Of a DNA stretch of 64,000 bases, positions 10,947 to 22,481 are shown one piece after another. Origin of the DNA: Riptortus pedestris (lineage: Eukaryota; Arthropoda; Insecta; Hemiptera; Alydidae); the NCBI GenBank assembly GCA_019009955.1, contig CM032233.1:62753501-62817500 (forward strand), given 5' to 3'. Both the position numbers and the translations under genes were made by a program. The notes below the pieces were generated by a model that was not told the origin of the DNA, did no database searches, and saw only the letters and a list, made by a program, of their open reading frames with translations. The stretch's first letter is position 1. Every line of letters begins with the position of its first letter.

Positions 10947-11580
10947 ATAATATCAACTGTACGTGTGTATGTCACTGAACTCCTCCTAAACGGCTCGACC
11001 GATTTGAATGAAATTCTTGGTATGCGTTTGGGTGACGCCCTGGATGGTTTAGATTCACAAATCAACCAGGCAGATGGAGCAGGAGTGGGGGCTATCAGGG
11101 AGTCCAAAAATTAAAAATAGTGATATTTCGTTTCCTATTGGTTTTTCGGCAAATATGCACAGGATAAAAGTTGTTTATTTTGTTATTTAGAGTAACTTTT
11201 GTTATATTCACTTTTGTCGTATAACAAAGTATAAACGAGATATACACTAAAAAACTAAAGTGGGAGCCAACAATTTTATTGGGCACTAACGATTGAACCG
11301 AACTTAACAAAACTCTATATGTAAATTAGCATTAATTCTTCCATGATTATAAGCTATATTCATTTTTTTAGGTTCGAACGGGAGTGGGGGTTATAAGGGA
11401 GGCCTGAATAAAAAATTCGCGATATTTCATTTTCTATTTGTTTTTAGGCAAACGTGCACATAACAAAAGTTGTTTTTGTGTTATTAAAAGTAGCTTTTGT
11501 TTTAAACATAATATTATTAAATTTAATATCCTAATCGCTTGAAATATCACGCAGGACAACGTCTGTCGGGTCCGCTAGTT
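10896..11580 (-). repeat. Unclassified interspersed repeat, related to 691-1640
   Basis: Contains (TA)n at 10896-10944, then GAACTCCTCCTAAACGGCTC, then two minus-strand copies of the 300-bp unit seen at 691-1640 (TTATAAGGGAGGCCTGAA near 11390, ATCAGGGAGTCC near 11093). It ends in CGTCTGTCGGGTCCGCTAGT. The CTCCTAAACGGCTC and GTCGGGTCCGCTAGT motifs are ones I associate with common invertebrate repeats of uncertain class. No coding frame. Confidence 0.65.
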
Positions 11581-11936
11581 ACATACAAAATTCATGTTAT
11601 TCAGTTTGAAAAGTTTCTTCATTCCTTCTCCGTCTGTTAATATTCAGAATTGCAAAATAGAATTCTTCGCCCCTCTTTACATTAATCTTGGAGTTCATCA
11701 ATTTCATAACATAATACTAAAATAAAGTAAGTTTTATTCCCTTCCATTCATTTTTATTGCAGTCCTAGATTTCGTGTCAGGCATTTTGTTGAACATAATG
11801 AACCACAAATATTTAGTTCGTTGCAATGCATTAGCCATTTTTTGATATCCTTTCTATTTGGAAGCTTAGGAGGCGCAAAACTTTAATTTCCATTCAGTTA
11901 TTTATTGCTCTCTTAAGCGATTTCTAATATTTATTT

Positions 11937-12310
11937 ATTTATTACAATATACCGCATCTACTATTGTCATTAGCTGTAGGTGGTTCTGTATTTCATGGAG
12001 CAAACCAGTTTCAGTTAGAAAAGCAAAAAGCCTTTTTATGTCTTCTTCATCGTCTCTAAGGAGTTCTCTTAAGTTTGGTTTAAGGTTCAAAGCTCTTCTT
12101 GGAATATCGTATTTTTTACAATTAAGGAGAAGATGTAAGACGTTAAGATGGACATTACAACAATCGCAGGTTGCTGGGAATGAGCCTTTCAATAAATAAC
12201 TTTGTGTTAATTTTGTGTGTCCCGGACACGGGCAAGAACAACCTCCTCTTTTCGGATTTTTCTACTTGCAGTATTCCAGCGCTCAGTAATTTTCTAATAC
12301 ATTTCTCTAC
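11937..12310 (-). pseudogene. Non-LTR retrotransposon C-terminal tail (RNase H type)
   Basis: From 12310 downward the minus strand reads ERWNTASRKI, then RKEEVVLARVR, a one-base frameshift, GHTKLTQSYLLKGSF, then a zinc knuckle (C-X2-C-X7-H-X4-C in TCDCCNVHLNVLHLLLNC), LNLKPNLRELLRDDEEDIKR and FAFLTETGLLHEI before the stop near 11937. This is the usual end of the ORF2 protein of arthropod-type LINEs that carry an RNase H domain. The element is 5'-truncated and the A-rich tail (reverse of TTATTTATTTATTAC) lies at 11927-11946. It is a dead insertion. Confidence 0.85.
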
Positions 12311-12447
12311 AGTCGATGTTTTTTCATGTAATTTTTATTTTATCTGGTTTCCATCAGACTTTTATTTTATTTTGTTCGTCAAATTCTGACGTTTTTTTGT
12401 TTTCTTTCTTCTCGATTTATATTTTATTTACTATTTTTCTTTTTCAG

Positions 12448-12735
12448 CCAAGGGACAGGCCATAAATGAAAAACACATCTTTGACAAGAGCGACTAGACT
12501 AGGAATTTAAGACTTCAACCATATTAGCTGTTTTATACAAGAGTAAGTAAGTCTGTGGACATTCTTTGTTCATGAATGTTAATATTTAACAAGACTGGGT
12601 TGAACGACACTCAGTTAATTGTCTGCACATCAGTGTTTTTAATGTCGCACGTAAATGTTATGTCTGTTGTGTGTTTCCCCATTACTGTAATCATTCGATT
12701 TACCTTAATAAATGTCTCCTCTTATTTTGTTGTGA
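12448..12735 (+). CDS. Possible terminal exon with polyadenylation signal
   Basis: A strong acceptor, ACTATTTTTCTTTTTCAG, ends at 12447. In the phase that skips two bases the frame reads KGQAINEKHIFDKSD and stops at 12498; the other two phases stop after 5-7 codons. An AATAAA lies at 12707-12712 followed by a T/G-rich stretch, so the exon could end near 12735. Coding length is only 16 codons, so the evidence is mainly the splice acceptor and the order acceptor, stop, poly(A) signal. No upstream partner exon was found. Confidence 0.25.
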
Positions 12736-13310
12736 CTCCAATTAGGGGTCGCAAAAACCTGCATGCGTACGATCATTATGTTTCATAACTTTTTGGTCAT
12801 TATCATTTTACGTACATGCGTGTTCTTTTGCGTTCGAATTGAATTTCAATGTTTGATTTTACTATTCATTATCAGCTACAGATATGTAAGTTTTGCATTG
12901 CCGTCCAACGTTTCCTATTTCTCAATATACTAAAGTTTTTAAATGTTTATAAATTTATCAAACATAAGTTAGAGTCCTTCCAACATCAGCTACTTTCCTT
13001 TGTTTCATATATTTTGGAAGACTTCAATAAAAATAGAAATTATGAAGTGTATATAAGCTCTAAACAAAGTGAAGTAAAAAAAACCTAGAGACTATACGCC
13101 AAGAAAGGGAAAAGGAAGTTTTGAGAAATATTGCTACATATCTGTCAGAGATGCACACGATAACACAACCTCCATTTCATTTGGATGAACTTTAAACTGA
13201 GCGATTGAGAAATCTCAGGAAAGGGCGTTTCATAAAAAGGATGCTAAAGGAAAGTATATTATTAATACAATGTTTGTGGGACTGCCTATCGCTACTAGTG
13301 GCAGCAAAAT

Positions 13311-13374
13311 GAAAATACGTTACGCAAGTGGGAAATCTGCTTAGTCAACGCAGACCCTGCGTAACGCACTTTTT
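13311..13374 (+). mobile_element. HLE 3' end, type B
   Basis: Only the last 64 bp of a type-B copy: AATACGTTACGCAAGTGGGA, ATCTGCTTAGTCAACGCAG, hairpin partner CTGCGT and GCAC with five T's. The next base starts another HLE (AGCAGATTTCCC at 13375), a head-to-tail junction without spacer. Confidence 0.8.
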
Positions 13375-13489
13375 AGCAGATTTCCCTTAAGGGCTATTGA
13401 GGTCGTACCCATGACGCAATTTTCGAAAAATGTCCTACCCAGGAGATGACGAAAAAAAATGAGGTCCGTTCAAATATATATGCAGTATA

Positions 13490-15478
13490 CAGTAGAACCC
13501 CTCATATCCGACCTCGCATTAACCGACTCCTCGGATTATTCGTCACTTTTCTGGGAAGTAAGATTCTGTGAATCACAGTGGGAAGCGCGGAGAAGATACC
13601 CATCGGAAAACAACAGTTTTACACCTGCTCGCTCGTGATGCATTGCATATTGTTGTTAAACCGTGTTCCTATTTGTTAATTTTAAGTTTTAATTTAGTTG
13701 CTGTTATCGGAAGTCTTACAGTGATTATGGCTACCCAACAAAAACGCAAACGTACAGTATGCATGCTACAGAAGAAGTTGGAAGTTCTTCAGGGGTTGGA
13801 CAATGGTGAGTCAGTTCAAAAATTATCTTGTGAATTAGGAATAGGCGTCACAACAATTAAAGACTGGAGGAAAAATAGAAGAAATATTGAATCCTACTGC
13901 ATGACAGTGGAAGGGGAAGAAGCATTGAAAAATAGAAAGGCGCTTAAAAAGCCTAAATTTGACGTGCTAGATGGCGCTCTCTGGGTTTGGTTTTGTCAAG
14001 AAAGACGCATTGGTACTCCTTTGTCAGGTCCTATAATTAAGGGGAAGGCGGCAATATTACACAAATAAATAGTAGGAGAGGAAGGGGAAAACTTCAGTGC
14101 AAGTGAAGAGTGGCTTCACCGATGGAAACGCCGCCATGGTATCCGTCACGTTGTTATTTCAGGTGAAAAGCTCTCAGCCGACGAAGACGCAGCCAAAGAC
14201 TTCGTAAAAAAATTTGAAGGTTTTATCAAAGACAACAATTTGCTTCCGGATCAAGTCTATAATATTGACGAGACAGGGTTAAATTGCAAGATGCTCCCAC
14301 AAAAAACCCTTGCTGCAAAGCATGAAAATGTAACCGAAACAAAATTAGCCAAGGATAGACTGACTATAGCAAAATGTAGTAATGCTAGTGGCAACCACAA
14401 AATGCAATTGCTAGTCATTGAGAAATCTAAAAAGCCCAGAGCATTCAAGCGTCTGAATATGGCATCGCTGCCTGTTTATTATCAACATCAAAATTCGGCT
14501 TGGATGGACAGTTCTTTGTTTAAAAAGTGGTTTTTTGAAAATTTTGTACAGATGTAGAAAAACACTTGAAAATGAAAAATCTGCCACTCAATGCAGTCTT
14601 GCTTCTCGACAATGCTCCCAGTCATCCTTCTGAAAATGGAAAACATTAGAGCAAAGTTTCTACCCCCTCATGTAACACCCTTGATCTAACCGATGGATCA
14701 GGGTGTTATCGCGTGGTTGAAAAAGAGATACAGACGAAAATATGTAGGCTCCTTATTAGAACAAACAGAAGCAGGCAGTAACCTGTTTGAGGCAATGAAG
14801 TCTTTCAATATAAAAGATGCAATTTATACTGTCGCTTTTGGGAAAAAATAAAAGATACCACTCTACAAAATTCTTGGAAAAAACTTTGGCCAAGTGTCAT
14901 GGAATATGATGGTTCAAGCTCTAATGAGCCTGAAATCGTCAAAACAGAAGCGGAGATTCTCCAAGATTTACAAGCCATTGATGGCGAAATTCAGCCAGCC
15001 GTTGTAGAAGAGTGGCTATTGGAAGGAGACATGGCTGAGGTCACCAACGAGGAACTTGACGACGATCAAATCATAGTTGCAGTTCTTAAAGGTGAAATGG
15101 AGGAAGATGAAATGGACGACAAAAAACAAGAACCTGAAAAGATCAGTCATACGGCAGCTAAAGAGGCTTTCGAAATTGCGATGAAATACATCGAGCAGCA
15201 TCCAAACGCAACACCCATGGATGTGATGTGCATTAAAAAGTGGAGGGATACCTCTGCTAAAGCAAGGTTAACTTCCTTAAGACAAAAAAATATAACCGGT
15301 TTTTTTTTAAATGAATTGGTAATGTACGAATATTTTCCATTAAATATTGTATAATAAATATGTACATTACTCGTTTCTGTGTGTTTTTATACACTTTCTG
15401 TTGTTCCTCGGATTATCCGACGTTTTTTGTGTACCGACCTCTCTCCGGTCCCATGGGTGACGGATATGAGGGGTTCTA

Positions 15479-15481
<3 letters not shown>
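13490..15481 (+). mobile_element. Tigger/pogo-like DNA transposon
   Basis: Terminal inverted repeats: left CAGTAGAACCCCTCATATCC, right the same as reverse complement (GGATATGAGGGGTTCTACTG). TA lies on both sides (13488-13489 and 15482-15483). Length is 1992 bp, close to a full-size Tigger. It encodes a decayed CENP-B/DDE-type transposase. Confidence 0.95.
13727..15354 (+). pseudogene. Tigger transposase, inactivated
   Basis: The start is ATG 13727 (MATQQKRKR...). An N-terminal CENP-B-like helix-turn-helix follows (LSCELGIGVTTIKDW). A premature TAA lies at 14066, then in the same frame comes the second DNA-binding helix region (WLHRWKRRHGIRH) and the first catalytic Asp in VYNIDETGLNC near 14260. 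A frameshift near 14555 leads to the second Asp in LLLDNAPSHPS (about 14600). A further frame change and a TAA (Gln codon lost) precede the third Asp in PMDQGVIAWLKKRYRR (14690-14740). After another shift near 14850 an acidic C-terminal region runs to TAA at 15352. The DDD triad is therefore present but spread over several frames. Length fits the family (over 500 residues). Confidence 0.9.
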
Positions 15482-15541
<60 letters not shown>

Positions 15542-16734
15542 TCTGTTAACGCTCTAGCGGTCGTAATTTATGTTTGATCGTTACCAAACTCGATATTTAA
15601 ACGTTTTATGCAAAAAGACAGATCAAAGTTCGTTAATGGCTGAAATCGGACCAGTGGGAGGGGGGATTTTCGAAAATTCAAAATATCTCCGTTACCATAC
15701 GTTGGATCAAAACATTGTATAGAGCCAATCTTATTGCAAATTAAAGCTACTATAAATATTGTTCTGTACATTTATTCTCTATCTTGAATATTAACCGAGA
15801 TATTTGCATTTTTATTAATTGTAAGGACGAAATGAAATCGGCTAACTTCGGGTCTAGTTGTGAGTTTCCGTCAAAAGCTAGTTCAGCCGTTTCCGTAACT
15901 GTTCGAACCTCGTGAAATTTCTCTGTTGTAAAACTTCACGCGGGAAATCCGCTTAGTTAACGCAGCCCCTGCGTAACACACTTTTTTTTAATGAGCCGAT
16001 TGTCTTATCTCTTTGTCCTACATTCGAACCATGCTAAACTTACATTACATCCTCTTGCACCCCCCCCCCATTACGACATTTATTCCTGTCTCCCACTGCT
16101 GAAAATTCCTTCCATATATGACAGGCCTGTAATATATGGAGACTAATTTTTAGGTGACTGTATATTTATTGCAATAGCATAAGCATACAAGAAGCCTTGG
16201 GCAGTGTTAAATCTATAAATAACTTCTTTTTTTTAACGCACTCGTAAATATTGTTATTGTATGACAGATTATATTTACAATCAAATTACTTTAGCGCGAC
16301 TTATTATTTAAAATATGAAGTAAACCAGTTATTGTTGCTTGTAGCCTTGTGTTGCACCATGCCTAATGATATGCAAATGAATTTCACCTGTGGCACCGTT
16401 GCACGAACTTGTATTTATAGCAAGAATAAAAATATTAATTCTGACTTCTTCCTATTTATCTCGCACGGTTTGATTTTAATAGATTAGTGGTTCCACCCGC
16501 CGCTGCCTTTGGAATTTACATATACAATATTTTTCATGTAAATTGTTTGACAATTTAACCTGTAATTACAGACCCATAGTATCGGCATACTCTCTTAGTT
16601 TATCTAGTAACCTCTCACTATGCTTGTTTCTTAACCTTTCCTAGCTTGATGTTCCATATAACATTTTTTGGTCATCCTTTTGTGTCCCATTCATCCAACT
16701 TAAGCCAACCACCTTAGTTTTATTAGCAGATATC

Positions 16735-16881
16735 CCTTAAGGGAAATCAGCTATTGTGGTCGTACTCATGACGTGGTTTTCGAAATTTTTCTTCAAATGT
16801 CCATCGATCCTACCTAGGAGATGAGGAAAATGAGGCCCGATCAGAACTCTCTCTCTCTATCTCTCTCTCTCTCTCCCTCTC

Positions 16882-16929
<48 letters not shown>

Positions 16930-17708
16930 CCTGTCACCGCTCTAGCGGTCGCAATTATTATTTAATCATTACCAAACTCGATATTTAGTCATTTTATGTA
17001 AAAAGAAAGATCAAGTTCGTTAACGGCTGAAATCGGACCTGGGGGATGGGAGGTTTAGACGGGGGAATTTTGAAAATCCAAAATATTTCCGACGTATAGA
17101 CGTCGGATGGAAAAAATGTATAGGATCAATCTTATAGCAAATTAAATTTACTATAAATGTTGTTATATACATTTATTCCCTATCTTGGACCGTGACATTA
17201 TTTACATTTTTCAGTTATCAGCCATCAGCAAACCCCCAATCCTACTCATGTTACATAAACAATACTCGGTTATGTAATAAACCACATCATTCAAAGCTTA
17301 AATACCAAATATTGTTTTCAAGAGACATTTATTATGCGAGATACATGCAAATGTGTTCTGGTGTCCCCCCCCAGTAGTTTTTGGACTACTTAAATTTGAT
17401 TGATTGAGATAAAAATTATTTTGATTCATTATAAATTACAGTATTAGATATAGTAAATATTTTTCAATCAAATTAATACGTTACGTTCAGATATATTACA
17501 GTAATTGTTTTTCTTTCCGGTAAGAAGTTGGCAGAACTGTTTGTTTTCATTTCAGATGCTCTCCGTCGGGAGCTTTCTTATTATCATTTGTATTTATTCA
17601 CTTAATATTCACGGTGGTGTTGTGTTTCCAGTATGTACATTTATCTGTTGTTAAACTTCACACGGGAAATCAGTTTAGTTTACGCAGCCCCTGCGAGACG
17701 GACTTTTT
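16735..17708 (+). mobile_element. HLE copy, type A, full length
   Basis: Starts AGCAGATATCCCTTAAGGGA after a T, with 5' block, (CT)n at 16840-16882 and (TA)n at 16883-16926. The core, type-A segment and 3' end (ACGGGAAATCAGTTTAGTTT, hairpin CGCAG-CCC-CTGCG, GACGGAC T5) follow. About 974 bp: the best reference for type A with 33060 and 35363. Confidence 0.9.
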
Positions 17709-18969
17709 AGTTTATAACCACAGGTTTTTCTATGGAAATATATTAGGTCGGAGTAGATTCGAACGATTGCTTATAATCATACTCATGTTGTTGTTGGGGA
17801 ATAGCATTGGCTGCTTAGGTTGAACCCTCTACGTCCTATATTACAACGGAAATTCGCTTTTTATGAATCCCATGTATGACGGATAAAATGTTTTCAGATC
17901 TTGTTAAATGTTAGCGCTCTGAGTGCTCGATTTATTCTCGTCAGTGTCAGCAGGCACTGGTAAAATGAATTTACAAGTATTGAAGATAATAGTTGAGTAG
18001 GGATGGGACGTGTAACTGGAATATGAAGATGCCTATGCAATAATGATACCTCAATGTCCAGAATAGTAATTACCATCTGCACAAGTTCCAATGAACAATC
18101 TACACGTTCTATTACCCTCTAAGGTCTTGTAACATGGCATTGATTAATGTTGGGTTAGGTAGCCAGATTTAGGTCCTTTCATACTAGAACATTTAGATTC
18201 GGCCGAAATATTATAAATAAGTACTAGTATTCTTGTTAATTAAATTTAGAAAAATTGAAAATATTCAACTACATGGCTCTAGAAAATTGCTAAAGTCCAT
18301 TCATTTACTGGTTAAATGTCCCCCCTCCCCACAAAAAAAGGAATTTATCCATTTTCAATTTCTTAAATAATTGTGTTAGAATACCTAATGAAAAGAATGT
18401 GACAGGAATTGAGGGAAACCTTGGAGCGGATATTAAAGGCTATAAAGAAACGTTGTGGGTTGGGAATAGAACCGTAATAAAATAAGAGCTTAGAGGATGA
18501 GTCCGAAAATCCTGTATAATCAACTACGAGTAAACTAAATCCAGAGTTATTTCTATTTTAATTAATAGCTCGCATCCCTTTACTAATTATGTCAATAGCA
18601 CCTAAATAAGATTGAGCGTTGTATTGAAAGCTACTATACATTGAATAAAAGTAAGCTGAATATGTTTTTTTATTTCACATCTGACATTCGATTTTTTTAA
18701 TTTTTTTATCAGTTTTTATTTCTAACGGTTATTCTTATTATTTATAGGCCAAATAATTTTATTAAAAATCTATTATCTCAGGTTAATATAAGAAAATATA
18801 ATATAGACAAACAGTCTAGCAGTATTAAAAAAAAATACTTAAAGAGGGTGCCACCTTTTTGGGGTTTTCTTTAAAAAAAGATCTATTGAGGTTGCTAACA
18901 TGGCTAAATTAAATGAAAACTTCTTCAAATCTGCGCGAATCATAGTAAATGAGTATCGAAATATCTGTT
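17709..18969. other. AT-rich unique sequence
   Basis: No repeat recognised. The minus strand at 17894-18110 is open for about 70 codons (contains LLHRHLHIPVTRPIPTQLLS), but no splice border or family supports it. Confidence 0.4.
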
Positions 18970-19314
18970 GATCGCCCCCCCCCGTCTTTAGTTCTTGGAT
19001 TACCAGAATTTGAGTGATTGCGATAAAAAGTATTCTGATAGTTTTCAATAATGCTGATATTTTATATTCAGATATATTTCAGTAATTTTTTTTTCTTTCC
19101 GGTGAAGAATATTTTTGTCTATCTGTTCAGCTATGAGAGCTCGGCCGACCTATTTGCTTACAATTCAAACGGCTTTCCGTTGAAAGGTTATTAAAATTGT
19201 CTGAAATATTTCTCATTACCGTTTGTATTTATTCACTTAATATTCAAGGTGGTTTTAAGTGTTAGCAGTATTTAGATTTATGCATTGTAACAGCCCCTGC
19301 GTGACGGCCTTTTT
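18970..19314 (+). mobile_element. HLE 3' part, type A, deleted subterminal repeat
   Basis: Type-A segment from TTCTTGGATTACCAGAATTT to GCATTGTAACAGCCCCTGCG, TGACGGCC and T's. The GGGAAATCTGCT repeat and half of the hairpin are missing, so the copy ends abnormally. Confidence 0.75.
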
Positions 19315-20380
19315 TATTTACTACGTTTACATCTGGTAGGAACCTAGTATCGTCTGTTTAATTTTTTTAAAACTCGGGCAATATATATTTAAAGGTACAG
19401 TGTAAGGAAACTTAGTTCACTTTAATTTATAAATTAAAGCACACTTTGACAATTTATATTCCTTTTTTGTGAAGTTAACCAATAGTGTAATACAGTAAAA
19501 ATATAATTGAAATATGTTGGATCGCATTGAAATCCTATAGATTTATTTGACCATTTGATACACTTTTTATATCATACGCCAATCCTGAAATACCTACAAC
19601 TGTTGAATTTAATTACAGGAAGTTTTCAAATATAGCAAACAAAAAAGATTCATTAGTCGAATAATGTATCTGTGTAAGTGATTATTTTGTATGCGGCCGC
19701 AATAATGTTCGTTCAACGCTGAAATGTGTTGATGTATGACACATCATATAGTTCCGAACGGACGGAAATCAGTGTTTTTAGAAGGGCGGTTTGATTCAGT
19801 GGCTAGTACTGACAAAATTTACATATGGGAAATTAATTTTTTTCTAAACACTTCCGTTTTCTTTTGAGTTCAACAGGGCTTAAATATAAAACGCAATAAT
19901 TGCGAATACTGTATAATGTGGGTTTTATAATCCATTCTTACAAAAAATATTGACAAAATTGGTGGGTAATGAAAGTTCTCTTAGTTTATTCTGAAGTTTT
20001 ACTTGCCGTCAATGGCTCCATGTGAATTATCTTATTATTTTATTTGTCATGTATTATTAGTTAAATAATAGTCATAACAAAAAAATGATTAGTAGTCCAT
20101 AATTACTATATTTAGAATCTTAGCAAATCTCTCCGGCCAAATTCTGCTATTGCTATATTTAAACATTATCTGTTGACAAAAATGGGTTCGAATTTTCTCA
20201 TTCGACAAACAAATTTTTATAGTTTATTTTCGAGTATTATAATTTTCTTAAAATGTTTCAACATCACTTCTTTCCAGATATAATCCAGTTATTATTCATG
20301 GCATTAGGTTTTCTTCTTTGATACACTTTTTTCCTGTTGACATAATATCCCTAATACAAGTTAGGTCCCACCCAAAGAGT
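19315..20380. other. AT-rich unique sequence, nothing identified
   Basis: No repeat, open frame of note or RNA gene was recognised. Confidence 0.5.
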
Positions 20381-20700
20381 TCAATCATTCTTGACGTAAA
20401 CTGAGGTCCCGGGGCTATTTTTATCCCCTCTGAAACCGCCCTTACCTCCTAAAAGATTTTGATCAACCGCCCGGAGAAAATGTATTCCTTTAATCGAAGT
20501 TTGAAGTCTATTGTGGATGTAAATCAGGTCCCTTGGGCCCTCAGTCATTTCAACCGGCTTAGGTCTACTCCCTATGTACGCAAGGACGGATTTGCTTGTG
20601 AGCCCCTTCAAAGCCGTGCCATATCCTATATCATAGTGTCTCTCTACCCATCTCTACCATGAATGGGCCTAGGACCTTTGCCTCTGCTCTTGGAAACTAT
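20381..20700. other. GC-richer block, open on both strands
   Basis: Clearly less AT-rich than its surroundings. The minus frame 20381-20630 (contains KPVEMTEGPRDLIYIHNRLQ) and plus frame 20459-20662 (contains FNRLRSTPYVRKDGFACEPL) overlap, so at most one is real. No splice border decides between them and neither is recognised. It could equally be an unlisted repeat. Confidence 0.3.
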
Positions 20701-21318
20701 ATATATATATATATATATATGAAATTCATATTTAAATAATTGACGGTGAAATGGGTGGAATTTCTCTGCCTGACTCTTCGATGCATATCTCACACAAAAT
20801 ATAAGGAATTGAAATTCAATGTACATACTCAGTGTAATCTGTATTAAGGTGTTTTAAACTAATAAATACCAATATTACATTGATTCTATGGCCATTGCTC
20901 GCTAGTTTTGGTTGAGAGCGTGTGGTCTTTGGTGACCTTTTAGCCTTTGGGTTGTCTTTGCTGAATTTGTGGTATTCTCAACGAAAGTACTTTGCTATCC
21001 AAAGGCTCTCAATTGAGTCACGGCACTTCAAAGTCAAGTGGGGAATGGTTATATGACGAAAAAGTCCGTCACTCAGGGGCTGTGTAAACTTAGTAAATTT
21101 CCCACTTGCTGATGATAAGACACTTTTGATCTCATGCTCCATTTCTATGTAAAAAAAAAAAGCAGTCAGGGGACTGCCGGTAGAAGTGAAAACTCCTTTA
21201 GCTTTGATCGCTCAATTTTGGCGTTGCTGAGAAATTTTTTTTACGAAGTCTTATTTTAAAAATATTTTTAGTTATTTATCAATAAGTAACAGTTATGTTC
21301 TATTTTACATGAAAAGAA

Positions 21319-21413
21319 TGAAATGACAAAAATAATAGTGATAAAAAAATGAAATGACAAAAATAATAGCGATAAAAAAATGAAATGACAAAAATAATAG
21401 TGATAAAAAAAAT
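21319..21413. repeat. Three tandem copies of a 31-bp unit
   Basis: The unit starts GAAATGACAAAAATAATAGT and ends GATAAAAAAAT. The second copy differs by one base (AGC for AGT). Confidence 0.9.
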
Positions 21414-21890
21414 AATGTATCACGAATTGTTTTATTTATCAATATAAAATACTATACATAATTATTTCAGTTATTTTACATTACATAAAAGAAAAAAATT
21501 ATATTTCAGAATTATTACAAATGCTTTACAAAAATAAGTTAAGTACACTCAGAAAAATCAATTTCTATCCATAATTTCAACAACTCTTGCACCATCATCA
21601 CTGCCAGCATCATCACCAATTTCTAAAACTGATACAATCGGTATATGGTAGCTAAAGTAGGATACAAACAGTTTTGATTCGAATTTATTTAAATATCGGA
21701 ATTTATTTAAATATTCGAATTTATTTAAACTTCGGATTAAAATATCTATGAAAGTAAAAATGATAGATTTATAGTATCTGTGAACGAAATGATGCTGGTT
21801 TTGTCCTCTTTAAAATGGTATGCGAACGAAATCTCTAGCTAATTTGGTTCAGGAGTTATGAAGAAAGGGAGCTCCTTTAGCTTTGAGTTG

Positions 21891-22158
21891 AGTACTAGCG
21901 GTGGCGGTGTCGCGATTTCATACTTTTTTCCTCTCCCGCAAATGCTTCCTTACTGGGTGCACAACGTGCCTAAAGAAGTTTTCACTTCAATTGTAAATAA
22001 ACTATCAAATGATTAGGTTATAAAATACCATATGATTTTATTTCTAAAGCTTAGTACTAGCGGTGGCGGTGGCGGTGTCGCGATTTCATACTTTTTTCTT
22101 CTCCCGCAAATGCTTCCTTACTGGGTGCACAACGTGCCTAAAGAAGTTTTCACTTCAA
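21891..22158. repeat. Direct duplication, ~100-bp units 162 bp apart
   Basis: AGTACTAGCGGTGGCGGTGT through GTTTTCACTTCAA occurs at 21891-21990 and 22053-22158. The second copy has one extra GGCGGT. The arms differ at only a few positions, so the duplication looks young. Confidence 0.9.
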
Positions 22159-22481
22159 AAAAAACGATAAATAAAAGGGTCTTAAGTGGTGGGGGGGGGT
22201 TAATGAAGACTAAAAACAAGAAAGTGCAAATAACTCGATTTACGATTTGTATAGACCGACAATTGTCGAGCATCAATACCTTAACAAGATTGGTTCTATA
22301 ATATTTTGCGATAGGACTCAAAATAAAGGCGGTATTTTGAATTTTCAAAATTACCTCCTCTAACCGCCCCCCGCCCCCCTTCCACCCCTGATTTCAGCCA
22401 TTAACTAATACGACCTTTAGTGTGTAATAAAAGAGTTAAATACCGATATGGTTATAAGAAAAATAAATATTTTTGATTTAA

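Larger units (their letters stand above)
13375..15988 (+). mobile_element. HLE copy, type C, split by Tigger
   Basis: The 5' end and block are at 13375-13487. The (TA)n tract and everything downstream are at 15482-15988, with the type-C segment (GTTCAGCCGTTTCCGTAACT) and the 3' end ACGCAG-CCC-CTGCGT followed by T's. The Tigger at 13490-15481 sits in the TA tract. Confidence 0.85.
21057..22470 (-). mobile_element. HLE copy, type D, interrupted by ~1 kb
   Basis: The reversed 3' end AAAAAGTCCGTCACTCAGGG and the type-D segment up to CATTTCTATGTAAAA (21057-21160) continue at about 22195 with TTAATGAAGACTAAAAACAA and the reversed core to 22470. The same two pieces are adjacent in the type-D copy at 28425. 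Between them is about 1.03 kb of foreign sequence holding the tandem repeats at 21319 and 21891. Confidence 0.65.

Noticed and set aside
12171..12389. 72-codon plus-strand frame
   Set aside because: Overlaps the LINE tail on the other strand.
20381..20662. Coding gene on either strand
   Set aside because: Overlapping open frames on both strands and no splice signal or family; left as an unexplained GC-richer block.
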